Positions 6,059-13,454 of a stretch of DNA of 13,454 nt are shown here, piece after piece. This DNA comes from Chloroflexales bacterium. GTDB taxonomy: Bacteria > Chloroflexota > Chloroflexia > Chloroflexales > Chloroflexaceae. The position numbers were made by a program, and so were the translations under genes. The stretch covers positions 1-13,454 of the forward strand of contig JAAXUL010000105.1 of assembly GCA_013336035.1 (NCBI GenBank). The letters run 5' to 3'. The notes beneath the pieces are model-generated. The model made no database searches. It had not been told where the DNA came from and worked only from the letters and a program-made list of their open reading frames with translations. Every line of letters starts with the position of its first letter. Within the stretch, counting starts at the first letter, position 1.

Positions 6059-9000
6059 ATGGGCCTGAGACACGCCCTCTGCTGGCTGCTGATCGTCGCC
6101 ATGTTCTGCGGGGCGATAGCCCCCCTCCCCCAGGCCATAGCCGCCGTGGCCACGCGCAAAGTCAGCGCGCCCCTGAGCATCGGCCGGAGCGTTACCGACT
6201 ACCTGGTTAGCCCCGATGGGCGCTGGGTGGTTTATCGGGCTGACCAGGAGACCGACAACAGCTATGAGCTTTTTGCCGTGGCTCTGAGCGGCGGCACACC
6301 CCACAGGCTCAACCAGAGCCTCGCCCCCGGCACGAGCGTAGAGAGCGATTTCCAGATCAACCCCGACAGCCAGCGCGTGGTCTACAGAGCCCAGGCTGCG
6401 GGCGCGGCCGCCGTAGAGCTGTACAGCGTCCTGATCGCCGGCGGCACGCCCCAGCGCCTCAACGGTCTGCTGGTGGCCAGAGGCAAGGTCAGTGATTTTC
6501 AGATCAGCCCCAGTGGCCTCCAGGTAGTTTACCGGGCGGCCCAGGACGACCCGGATATTCTGGAGGTATTCCGCGCCCCGATCAAAGGCGGCGATGCGGT
6601 CCGGCTGAGCCACCCGCTCCCCCTCGGCGCGAACGTGTTCGGTTTCCGCATCTCCCTCGATAGCCGCTGGCTGGTCTACCAGGTCGGCGGCGATGTCTTC
6701 AGCGTGCCGCTCGCCGAGAGCTACCTCTCCAGGATCCAGCTCAACCCGGCGGGCACGGCGGCGAGCAGCGCGGTCAATTTTGCGCTCAGTGGTGACAGCC
6801 GCTACGTCATTATGCCGATCGATAATGACAGCAACCTCTATAGCGTGCCAATCGCCGGCCCGAACACCGCTGCGAAAAAGCTGACCAGCAACCAGGGCAG
6901 TCTGCGCAACGCGCAGTACTGGACTCAGCTGAGCCCCGACGGCGCCCGTGTCGTCATCCTGATCAATCAGGGCCTTGGGGGCAGGAGGCTCTACAGCGCG
7001 CCGACCGGCGGCTCCGAGGCCGACGTGGGCCTGCTTTCCCCCGCCGCCGAGCCTGACGAGCCAAAGGAGGATTTCGCTATCTCGCCTGATGGGCTGTGGG
7101 TGCTCTTCCGGGCCGACTTTACTGACACCTCGAGCGGCACGGAGCTCTGGAAAGTGCCGATCAACGGCGGCAGCGCCCCTGTTCGCCTCAGCTCGCCCCT
7201 GTTTGGCGGGCGCAATGTGGTTGACTTTCAGATCAGCCCTGACGGCCAGCGCGCCGTCTACAGGGTTGACCAGACGAGCCTCGACACGTTCGAGCTGTAC
7301 AGCGTGGCCCTGGCGGGCGGCGCGCCGCTTCGGCTGAGCGGGCCGCCCCCCGGGCTAGGCCGCAGCGTCGTGCCCGGGTACAGCCTGACGCCCGACAGTG
7401 ACTACGTCGTCTTCCAGGGGGATCTTGATACCGCAGGAGTCCTCGACCTGTACAGCGCACCCCTGGCCTCTCCCTCGGCGCCCACGCCTGCCAGGCTTAC
7501 TGGGGCGCCGGGCTCGGGCGGCACCTTGCAGCGCTTCAGCTTTACCCCGGGTGGGACGGGAGTGTTCTACCTGGCCGACCAGGACCTCGCGACGGTGAGC
7601 GAGCTCTATCTGACTGATGTCGCCCAGCCCCAGGTGACCTTCGCCGGCGATCTTAGCGCGAGCGAGAGCGACGGGCAGGTGGCGCTCGGGGTTCGCCTGA
7701 GCCGCATCGCCCTGACCAGCGTAAGCGTCCCGTACCAGGTGAGCGGCGGCTCGGCCGAGCCCGGGCGCGATTTCAACCTCGCCAGCGGGATCGTCACCTT
7801 TCCGCCCGGCGTGATCGAGCAGAGCATCCCCATTGCCCTGAGCGATAATACAGCTGTTGGCCCTGAGGCAAAAACTATCGAGGTGTCCCTGGGCACGCCA
7901 ACCAATGCGGTGCTTGGGAGCCCGGGGTTGGCTACCGTCACCATCAGCGACGACGATGCGCCCGATGCCCGCCCTGACTGGCTGGTGCTGCTCTACCTTG
8001 CAGGGGACGATGCCAGCCCGGCCAATTCGCGACAGGTTAGCCTGACCGAGGCCATACGCGACCTGCGCGATCGGCTCAACCTGATGCCATACAATCCCGC
8101 TATGCGCCTGGTGGTGCTGTATGACGGCAACCAGCCGAACGACTCGGCGGTCTATGTGCGCGAGCAAGCCGGGCTCACGGAGGTCACGGAGCAGGCCGCA
8201 GCCTCACCCCTCTGGAGTGGTGGCATCCCCGGCAGCCCGGGCCAGCACGAGCTGAACACCGGCACCCCGATCACGCTGCGCAATTTCGTGAACTGGGTGC
8301 GCAATACCTATCCCGGCGCGCGATACACCTTCCTCTCAATTGTTGATCACGGCGGCGGCTGGGCGCCGGATTTCACCAGACCGCCAATCCAGCCCCGGGG
8401 CATGGGCGGAATTCAGCCGGCCGAAGGCTGGCGCGGGATGAGTCTGGACCTCAGCAGCGGCGGGGCCACGCTCTCGACCCTGAACACCGGGGCGGCCCTG
8501 AGCGGGCTGGGCACCTTCGATCTGCTCTTCTTCGACGCCTGCCTGATGGGGATGATCGAGAGCGCCTACGAGGTGCGCAACGCGGCGGACTACTTCGTCG
8601 CCGGCCAGAATCTGATGTTCGCCGATCTGCCGTACGAAGACTACCTGGCCGCGGGCGCACTGAGCGCCGAGACGAAACCGCTCGATCTGGCCCGGCGCAT
8701 TGTCGAGCGCTATAACGCGCGGATGAACCCGAGGAAGAACCCCTATGCTATCGCCGCCGTCGACCTGACCCGGCTGCGCGGCGGGGTGCGCGAGAGCCTG
8801 GCCACGCGCATTAATACCCTGGCAGACATCCTGCTCGCCGATCTGCCGCTCCAGCTCAGCTCGGATGACCCGCTGGCCAAGGCGCTGATCACAAGCTACC
8901 AGGGCGCGCAGAAGTTCGACTACGACAACAGCCTGAGCCTCGAGCCGAGCGAGGGCTATGTGGACCTTGTCGACTTTATGAGCCGGCTGCAACATGCCAC

Positions 9001-9469
9001 AGACCCGGCGATCAGCCAGCGGATCAAGGATGCCGCCGCAGCGGTCGTGGCGGCGGCCCAGGCCGGCCCGCCCCCCGTCATTGTCGCCAGCCGCGCTGAG
9101 AGCGGCGCGTACGAGGGGAAGCCCTGGAACCTGGACGGGGCCACGGGCCTCTCTATTTACCTGCCCCTTGGCGAGCAGGATTACCGGCCTACGCGCACCG
9201 ACCCGAATGACCCGAGCAAGCCGGCCCAGCCCGAGCCACAGCTCGCGTACTACAGCGATCCGAACCAGCTCGCCTTTACGCGGGATGTCCCGCAGTGGGC
9301 CGCGCTGCTCAGGCGGCTGGAGGGGGCCGTGCCGTCCGTCCGCGCGTCTGAGGGCAGGGGAGCAGTGTCAGCAGACGCCTTCACGACAAGCGTCGACGCG
9401 CGGCCATTTTACGCGCCCTATCCGGTTCAAGCGATCAAAGCAGCCTACCTCCCGCTCGTAGTACGCTAG
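6059..9469 (+). CDS. secreted PD40 propeller / Calx-beta / clostripain-like (C11) cysteine peptidase
   Basis: 1136 residues. The ATG at 6059 follows GAGGAG by 8 bases and starts a signal peptide (MGLRHALCWLLIVAMFCGA..., likely cut near residue 28). Residues about 45-520 hold ten PD40/TolB-type repeats, each with a core like SPDGRWVVYRA, FQISPDGQRAVYRV or LTPDSDYVVFQG, alternating with ELYSVPIAGG-type strands. Residues about 525-640 are a Calx-beta domain (ASESDGQVALGVRLSR, VTISDDDA). From about 645 a C11 peptidase follows: DWLVLLYLAGDD, catalytic His764 in VDHGGGW and catalytic Cys828 in FFDACLMGM. This clan-CD fold cleaves after basic residues in clostripain; the specificity here is unknown. 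The protein ends AYLPLVVR, like the small secreted protein at 659-1351. It should act outside the cytoplasmic membrane. Its promoter region shares a motif with the kinase promoter, and its stop overlaps that of the convergent FHA regulator gene. Confidence 0.88.
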   Translation: MGLRHALCWLLIVAMFCGAIAPLPQAIAAVATRKVSAPLSIGRSVTDYLVSPDGRWVVYRADQETDNSYELFAVALSGGTPHRLNQSLAPGTSVESDFQINPDSQRVVYRAQAAGAAAVELYSVLIAGGTPQRLNGLLVARGKVSDFQISPSGLQVVYRAAQDDPDILEVFRAPIKGGDAVRLSHPLPLGANVFGFRISLDSRWLVYQVGGDVFSVPLAESYLSRIQLNPAGTAASSAVNFALSGDSRYVIMPIDNDSNLYSVPIAGPNTAAKKLTSNQGSLRNAQYWTQLSPDGARVVILINQGLGGRRLYSAPTGGSEADVGLLSPAAEPDEPKEDFAISPDGLWVLFRADFTDTSSGTELWKVPINGGSAPVRLSSPLFGGRNVVDFQISPDGQRAVYRVDQTSLDTFELYSVALAGGAPLRLSGPPPGLGRSVVPGYSLTPDSDYVVFQGDLDTAGVLDLYSAPLASPSAPTPARLTGAPGSGGTLQRFSFTPGGTGVFYLADQDLATVSELYLTDVAQPQVTFAGDLSASESDGQVALGVRLSRIALTSVSVPYQVSGGSAEPGRDFNLASGIVTFPPGVIEQSIPIALSDNTAVGPEAKTIEVSLGTPTNAVLGSPGLATVTISDDDAPDARPDWLVLLYLAGDDASPANSRQVSLTEAIRDLRDRLNLMPYNPAMRLVVLYDGNQPNDSAVYVREQAGLTEVTEQAAASPLWSGGIPGSPGQHELNTGTPITLRNFVNWVRNTYPGARYTFLSIVDHGGGWAPDFTRPPIQPRGMGGIQPAEGWRGMSLDLSSGGATLSTLNTGAALSGLGTFDLLFFDACLMGMIESAYEVRNAADYFVAGQNLMFADLPYEDYLAAGALSAETKPLDLARRIVERYNARMNPRKNPYAIAAVDLTRLRGGVRESLATRINTLADILLADLPLQLSSDDPLAKALITSYQGAQKFDYDNSLSLEPSEGYVDLVDFMSRLQHATDPAISQRIKDAAAAVVAAAQAGPPPVIVASRAESGAYEGKPWNLDGATGLSIYLPLGEQDYRPTRTDPNDPSKPAQPEPQLAYYSDPNQLAFTRDVPQWAALLRRLEGAVPSVRASEGRGAVSADAFTTSVDARPFYAPYPVQAIKAAYLPLVVR

Positions 9470-10083
9470 AGCATGAGCTGGTAGCCCTCCCCCTTGACGG
9501 TCTTGATCAGATCGTCCACTTGCAGGCCCGCCTCGCGCAGCTGCTTGCGCAGGGTGTACACAGCCTGGCCAAGGCGGCGGTTGTCGTCGCCGAGGTGGTC
9601 ATCGCCCCAGATAGCCTGGATACAGCTATCGTAGGAGCACACGAGCCCCTGACGCTGGTAGAGGTGGTCGAGCAGGCGAAACTCACGCTGCGCCAGCTTC
9701 AGGGGCTGCTGGCCGCGCATGAAGAGGCGGCGCTTCTGGTCAAAGTAGAGCGACGAGAGCGCCTTCTCGGTGGGGTTAGGATCAGCAAAGCGGAAGTGCA
9801 CCTCCGGGCCAAGCCGGATTTCGTCGCCATCTTCGAGCAGGTGCGGCTCATCGATCCGCTCGCCGTTGACAAACGTCCCGTTGGCGCTGCCCGCGTCGCA
9901 GATCCAGCAGCGGGGGCCGTCACGTCTAAGCTGGGCGTGACGGCGAGAGACTGTGCTCACGCGGACCACGACCTCGCAGGGAGGCTCACGCCCGATCACG
10001 CTGAGCTCCTTTGTCAGTGCGTACTCGCGCGGATAGATCGCGTCGTGATAGCCGCGTAGCAAGGGGATCTGAGCCTCTTGCAT
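9466..10083 (-). CDS. FHA-domain winged-helix transcription factor
   Basis: 205 residues from the ATG at 10083, chosen because GAGGAG lies 8 bases upstream; an in-frame GTG at 10092 overlaps that Shine-Dalgarno. Residues about 20-100 are an FHA domain with the pThr-binding set intact: GR (31-32), STVSRRHA (43-50), SANGTFVNG (66-74). Residues about 110-205 are an OmpR/PhoB-type winged helix (LKLAQREFRLLDHLYQRQG, then RRLGQAVYTLRKQLREAG and the wing VKGEGYQLML). There is no receiver domain, so the input is probably phosphothreonine binding rather than aspartate phosphorylation. FHA plus DNA-binding domain is the logic of mycobacterial EmbR, which is controlled by the kinase PknH; the Ser/Thr kinase at 2500 is an obvious candidate partner (inference). 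The gene is convergent with the C11 peptidase gene and overlaps it by 4 bases. Confidence 0.9.
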   Translation of the reverse strand: MQEAQIPLLRGYHDAIYPREYALTKELSVIGREPPCEVVVRVSTVSRRHAQLRRDGPRCWICDAGSANGTFVNGERIDEPHLLEDGDEIRLGPEVHFRFADPNPTEKALSSLYFDQKRRLFMRGQQPLKLAQREFRLLDHLYQRQGLVCSYDSCIQAIWGDDHLGDDNRRLGQAVYTLRKQLREAGLQVDDLIKTVKGEGYQLML

Positions 10084-10139
10084 TGTGATCACTCCTCGAT
10101 CAGGATGAGGGTGGTTTGCATGTCTGGCTGCCTAGCAAT

Positions 10140-10145
10140 AGTATA
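10140..10145 (-). promoter_or_regulatory. possible -10 element of the FHA regulator gene
   Basis: TATACT on the minus strand lies about 57 bases upstream of the regulator's ATG, in a stretch that is AT-richer than its surroundings (10130-10205). I could not find a convincing -35 at 16-18 bases. Confidence 0.3.
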
Positions 10146-10205
10146 CCTGATGCATCCCCAGCCCCTCTACTCTTTACCTTCACCTTTTAGAAGCTTAGTG
10201 TCGTT

Positions 10206-10635
10206 CTAACGGCGCTGTAATGCGCCTAGTACCGAGAAACCCCCTCCGGTTGGCGGGTCATGCCGCCGGCAGGGCCGCTGCTCCTCATACTCGCCCGCAC
10301 TCTGTTCGACATAGGCTTCCCCAGTCTTGGGCAGCTGGTAGACAATCCGCGCGATCTTGTGGGCCGTGGCCACAATCGCCTGCTGTGGGCCCTTCTTCAT
10401 TGGCGCGCTTGTCATGTTTGGAGGGCGGGAGATCAGGCAGGGGCGCGTTCGGGGTGCCGCGCGACTCCATCGCCCGCAGATACTGCTCGATGCGCGTATC
10501 GCAGACCGCGAGCTGCGCGCTATAGGCGTCATAGAGCGCCAGCGCCTGCTGGAGCACGAAAAGTCGTGGTCGGTTCAGATCTTCCCCTGCCGTGACAATA
10601 GTGATCCGCGTGCCAGCGGGTACGCGTGCTACCAT
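10206..10635 (-). pseudogene. decayed IS110-family transposase (internally deleted, frameshifted)
   Basis: Two minus-strand pieces in different frames look like IS110-family transposase. The first (about 10590-10408) contains RLFVLQQALALYDAYSAQL, then CDTRIEQYLRAM and PLPDLPPSKH, the helical linker after the catalytic RuvC-like domain. The second (about 10405-10275) contains KKGPQQAIVATAHKIARIVY, then GEAYVEQSAGEYEEQ, the conserved C-terminal tail. The N-terminal catalytic domain and the middle part (the region usually holding a 'PGIG...' helix-hairpin-helix and the catalytic Ser) are missing, so the copy cannot be active. Family assignment rests on remembered motifs, not on a search. Flanking target sites or ends cannot be recognised. 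The remnant separates the FHA regulator from the membrane-protein gene. Confidence 0.65.
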
Positions 10636-10925
10636 GCTATGGATGCAGCGACTGCCTCTGGGTGCGAATGCGTGATCTCGCCTTCAGCCCGGACAGCCGC
10701 CTGCTTACCGCGGCGACGGTTAGCCTCAAAGGTCCGGAGTTTCCGGCCGTGATTGCGAGGAGGCGAGGTGTCATGATGGGCGCCCAGAAACAGTATCCAG
10801 GCTGAGTTGAGTGCCGCGCCCTGGTTGGAGCTAAAGGAAGAATGGCGCCGCGTGCCATACGGTCACAGACGCTCGCCAGCGATAGCGGCCCTGGTGACGG
10901 TGCCGGGCAAGCGACGTTAGCGGTG
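10636..10925. other. gene-poor stretch with a possible WD40 repeat scrap
   Basis: No intact gene is supported. On the plus strand the frame open at 10638-10805 reads GCSDCLWVRMRDLAFSPDSR and then LLTAA (10641-10715), which has the form of one WD40 blade (strand, LAFSPDGRLLATA core), but it loses resemblance afterwards and stops at 10803. It abuts the end of the IS110 remnant, so it may be debris of a WD40 gene disrupted by that element. A chance match is possible. Confidence 0.3.
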
Positions 10926-11606
10926 CTAGCCGATTGGGAAGCGGGCGATGGTGAACAGCCCGATCAGCAGCAGGAGCAGACCCATGCCCAGGAGGGCGCC
11001 TTTCACGGCGAGCCAGGCGAAGCGGTTGGCGATGCCCGCGAAGAAGAGCGCCAGGGCGAGGAGAACGGCGTTGAAGACGTAGTCGTCGCCGATCTGGTTT
11101 GCCTGCGTGCCCCGCTCGAACGCGGCGGATGCCTCAGTCTCGAGCTGCTGGGCCTTCGCGGTTGCGGCGAGTTGATATTCGGACTGATCAAACGGGCTGG
11201 GGAGGGCGTCGGCGTTGGTGAGGGGTTGGCTCGCGAGCCAGGCCTCGAACGCCGGCTGGAACTCGTCGCGGAACCGCTCGCGGTAGAAAGCGGCGAGCTG
11301 TTGGTTTCCGGCCGCGTAGGCATCGAGCCAGCTCCCGAAGAGCTGCAGGTCGATCTGGGTCTGCCGACCCGCGAGGGCTGAGGCCCGCGTCGACTCGACG
11401 CGCAAGGCCCCAGCCTGGCTGAAGTTCGTCGCCATCACCCCGTTCCAGCGACCGGCCTGGTACCCGCTCCACGAGGTGAGCAGCGCCGCCAGGGAGAGGA
11501 TCAGCGCGCCCAAGGTCTCGATCAGCTGCTCCCAGCGCCTGCTGCTGAGGCCCAGGCGGCCCTCCAGCCGCCGGGCCACCCGCTGCGCTTTTGACGAATC
11601 GGTCAC
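10926..11606 (-). CDS. membrane protein of unknown function, three predicted TM helices
   Basis: The GTG at 11606-11604 is chosen over an ATG at 11642 because a perfect AGGAGG (11619-11614) lies 7 bases upstream; the product is 226 residues. It has a basic N-terminus, TM1 at about residues 28-48 (LIETLGALILSLAALLTSWS), a helical central part (about 50-170) with conserved-looking stretches NFSQAGALRVESTRASALAG and AFYRERFRDEFQPAFEAWLA, then two TM segments near the C-terminus (about 175-195 and 200-222). The pattern TM - YQAGxWxG - ARVESTRAS - FYRERFRxEF - two TMs is one I have seen in uncharacterised bacterial membrane proteins; no function is known to me. It lies 145 bases downstream of the hydrolase gene on the same strand and could be co-transcribed with it. 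Confidence 0.8.
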   Translation of the reverse strand: MTDSSKAQRVARRLEGRLGLSSRRWEQLIETLGALILSLAALLTSWSGYQAGRWNGVMATNFSQAGALRVESTRASALAGRQTQIDLQLFGSWLDAYAAGNQQLAAFYRERFRDEFQPAFEAWLASQPLTNADALPSPFDQSEYQLAATAKAQQLETEASAAFERGTQANQIGDDYVFNAVLLALALFFAGIANRFAWLAVKGALLGMGLLLLLIGLFTIARFPIG

Positions 11607-11647
11607 GCCACCACCTCCTGAATCATGCGCTGCGACCAGCATCCCCT

Positions 11648-11669
11648 ACCAGTGTCACCCACCACTGGT
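11648..11669. repeat. inverted repeat between hydrolase and membrane-protein genes
   Basis: ACCAGTG (11648-11654) and CACTGGT (11663-11669) are perfect 7-base arms with an 8-base loop, in the 145-base gap, about 42 bases before the GTG at 11606. There is no T-run after it on the minus strand. It could be an operator or leader hairpin for the membrane-protein gene, or part of the end of the hydrolase transcript. Confidence 0.4.
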
Positions 11670-11751
11670 CTCTGCTCGGCTCCTCGGCACCTGCCCCTTT
11701 TTGGTGAACCTGCACCCCCATGGTCGCCGGGCCGTGGTGCTCCAGCTCGGC

Positions 11752-13454
11752 CTACGGCGAGCCGGGCATGAGCTGCACGCTCGCCTCGCCGGACGCCAGA
11801 TCGACAGGGATGTTGCCCTCGGAGCCCGTAAGCCGCGGGAAGCCATCAGCCGCGAACACGTCGACGCTGACGCCGTACGTCGCCCCCGGCACGATTGCGC
11901 CGCTGACATAGGGCAGCGCGATCTGGACGCTGTCCATGGGTTCATCGCCGACCGTCTCGCTGACGACGGAGAGCGTGTCGACGCCCATACCGCTGGCATC
12001 GAGGCGCGAGAGGGCGACGCTGACCAGCGCCCCCGGCGGCAAAGGCTCGCCCGCGGGCACGCGCACCGTCAGCCGGAAGGTCGCGTCCGTCGGGACGGGC
12101 GTGGGCTCCTCCACCACGACCCGCGCCAGTTCAAGGGCGATAGGCCCCTGAGGCGCACCGTCGCTGATCGCCGGCACGGGCATCGGCACGCTGAACGACT
12201 GCCCGTCCGGCAGCTGCAGGTCCGCGTCCAGCACGTAGTCCAGGCGGTCGTCGATCGCGGCCTGATGGTAGCGGAGCTCGAATGGGAAAGGAGGCGCCCC
12301 CTCTACCGGGTTGGGCTGGATGGTGACGAAGCGAGGGCTCGCGCCGCTGGCGCTGGCGAAGGCCAGCCGCACAATCAGCGAGCTGCCCTCAGGCGCGGCG
12401 CTCAGCCCGGGCACAGCGGCCGCGCCGCTGAGGCTGCGGAAGGGCGAGGGCAGCTGCGGGCCGCCGATGGCTCCGCCGTCCGCTACCAGCTCCAGGTCGG
12501 CGAGGAAGATGGCGCCGGATAGGCGCTCGGGCCGCAGCTCCACCTCGGCCAGCCGCGACGGGGCGATACTGGAGAACGACGTCAGGGGCAGCCGGAGCGT
12601 ACCCGGGAAGACGTGGCCAAACCAGCGCTCGCGTACGATCGTGCCGGTCGGAAACGCCACCTCGACCACCTGCGCGGATTCGCCGCCGTCGCGGTCGCGC
12701 AGGGTGACGCGGATGCGCTGCGCCTCGCCCGCGGGCGAGCGGCGTTCGAGCGGGTCGACCGCGAGCCGGAGCTGCAGGGCTCTGGCCGCCGAGGCGTCGG
12801 CGAACCCCGGTGGGATCGTGACCCGCAGCGCCGCGCCGGGCGCGTCCCAGGCCAGATGCAGCTGCGCGGGCATGCCGGGGTTCGCCACACCCTCGCGGCA
12901 TGGGCTACCGTTGCCCGCCATCCCGTAGGGGCAGAAGTCGAGCTCGGCGCCGTCGACCTGCACCGTCCCGCCCAGCGGACTCGTGGTCAGCTCGTCGCTG
13001 CTCGTACCGGGCAGGATCGCGCGGCGCTGCTCCGCGGGGCGAACCGGTACGACCAGGGCCGGCGCACCGTACAGCGTGTCGGGGACAGGCCCGGCGAGCG
13101 CGAAGCCGGGGATGGCGTCGACGTCGTCGGACTCCCAGGCGGCGAGGAGCGCCGGGGCGAGTGCAGCCAGAAAGCCCTGCTGGCTCCCCCTGGATAGGCG
13201 CGGCGTTGCGGGAAGGCAGCGACTGAAGGTGCTCTGGCTATCGTCGGTCGGAACCGACGCGTTGAAGAAGTTGTGATTGCCGCCCGGAAGGAAGTAGGTC
13301 ACCGCCGGGCTGCGCCGGCCGGGGTCAAGCCGGGCCGCCTCGACATAGTGCTGGCCCTCAAGGAATGAGACGTCGCCGTCACACTCGGGCAGCACCACCG
13401 CCAGCGGCACGTCGAGCGGTGGGGCGAGGTCGACCCCGCCCGTGCCGGCCGGGG
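11752..13454 (-). CDS. C-terminal part of a large secreted alpha/beta hydrolase with beta-rich tail
   Basis: The frame is open through the right edge, so the start and the N-terminal catalytic part lie outside the window; 566 residues are visible. The first part reads LDVPLAVVLPECDGDVSFLE then GQHYVEAARL and FLPGGNHNFFNA, which matches the end of an alpha/beta hydrolase fold: a candidate acid in CDGDVS (Asp codon at 13374-13372) and the catalytic His in GGNHNFFN (codon at 13275-13273). The nucleophile elbow would be upstream. The remaining 450 or so residues are beta-rich with no recognised domain: repeated LRLAVDPLER, VEVAFPTGTI, FRLTVRVPAGEPLPPGA-type strands, perhaps two or three sandwich domains. 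Substrate is unknown; secretion is inferred from the family and composition, as the signal peptide is not visible. It has no LP-x-x-R tail, unlike two other exported proteins here. Confidence 0.7.
   Translation of the reverse strand, partial: PAGTGGVDLAPPLDVPLAVVLPECDGDVSFLEGQHYVEAARLDPGRRSPAVTYFLPGGNHNFFNASVPTDDSQSTFSRCLPATPRLSRGSQQGFLAALAPALLAAWESDDVDAIPGFALAGPVPDTLYGAPALVVPVRPAEQRRAILPGTSSDELTTSPLGGTVQVDGAELDFCPYGMAGNGSPCREGVANPGMPAQLHLAWDAPGAALRVTIPPGFADASAARALQLRLAVDPLERRSPAGEAQRIRVTLRDRDGGESAQVVEVAFPTGTIVRERWFGHVFPGTLRLPLTSFSSIAPSRLAEVELRPERLSGAIFLADLELVADGGAIGGPQLPSPFRSLSGAAAVPGLSAAPEGSSLIVRLAFASASGASPRFVTIQPNPVEGAPPFPFELRYHQAAIDDRLDYVLDADLQLPDGQSFSVPMPVPAISDGAPQGPIALELARVVVEEPTPVPTDATFRLTVRVPAGEPLPPGALVSVALSRLDASGMGVDTLSVVSETVGDEPMDSVQIALPYVSGAIVPGATYGVSVDVFAADGFPRLTGSEGNIPVDLASGEASVQLMPGSP

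Noticed and set aside
9520..10059. 179-codon plus-strand frame
   Set aside because: Mirror of the FHA winged-helix gene, whose domain motifs are unmistakable on the minus strand.
1..13454. tRNA, rRNA, CRISPR array or phage attachment site
   Set aside because: Reading both strands gave no cloverleaf with CCA/T-loop pattern, no rRNA-like stretch, no regularly spaced direct repeats and no integrase gene.

Overview
The window reads as high-GC chromosomal DNA from a filamentous Chloroflexota bacterium (class Chloroflexia, Roseiflexus/Chloroflexus-like). Evidence: 60-base lines of coding sequence counted by hand reach 75-78% GC; one gene joins a zinc ribbon, a Ser/Thr kinase, a STAND-type NTPase and TPR repeats; two secreted proteins end in a short 'LP-hydrophobic-R' tail (VFLPSIRR, AYLPLVVR) that I associate with secreted Chloroflexia proteins. 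The assignment is an inference; no rRNA or other phylogenetic marker is present.

Layout. 1-356 (-): N-terminal half of a LysE/RhtB-type exporter, cut by the left edge. 357-658: non-coding. 659-2217 (-): a two-gene unit of small secreted proteins of unknown function, joined by an overlapping TAATG. 2218-2499: divergent regulatory region with two palindromes, a near-consensus sigma-70 promoter (TTGACG-17-TAGAAT) pointing right, and a strong leader hairpin. 2500-5919 (+): kinase-STAND-TPR gene interrupted by one in-frame TGA at 3634-3636, where a Trp codon looks likely. 5920-6058: promoter region sharing a 12-base motif with the kinase promoter. 6059-9469 (+): secreted protein with about ten PD40/TolB propeller repeats, a Calx-beta domain and a clostripain-like (C11) cysteine peptidase. 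9466-10083 (-): FHA plus winged-helix transcription factor, overlapping the peptidase gene tail to tail by 4 bases. 10206-10635 (-): decayed, internally deleted IS110-family transposase, followed by a possible WD40 scrap. 10926-11606 (-): three-TM membrane protein of unknown function. 11752-13454 (-): C-terminal part of a secreted alpha/beta hydrolase with long beta-rich tail, cut by the right edge.

How the genes may work together (inference): a soluble Ser/Thr kinase with a sensor/oligomerisation module, a phosphothreonine-reading FHA transcription factor and several exported effectors (C11 peptidase, two small secreted proteins) lie next to each other. The kinase and peptidase promoters share a motif, which suggests co-regulation. 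The arrangement resembles the known mycobacterial PknH-EmbR logic (kinase phosphorylates an FHA transcription factor), with a secreted clan-CD protease as a plausible output. The in-frame TGA means that in this strain the kinase may be uncoupled from its NTPase/TPR half, unless the codon is read through or is a sequencing error.
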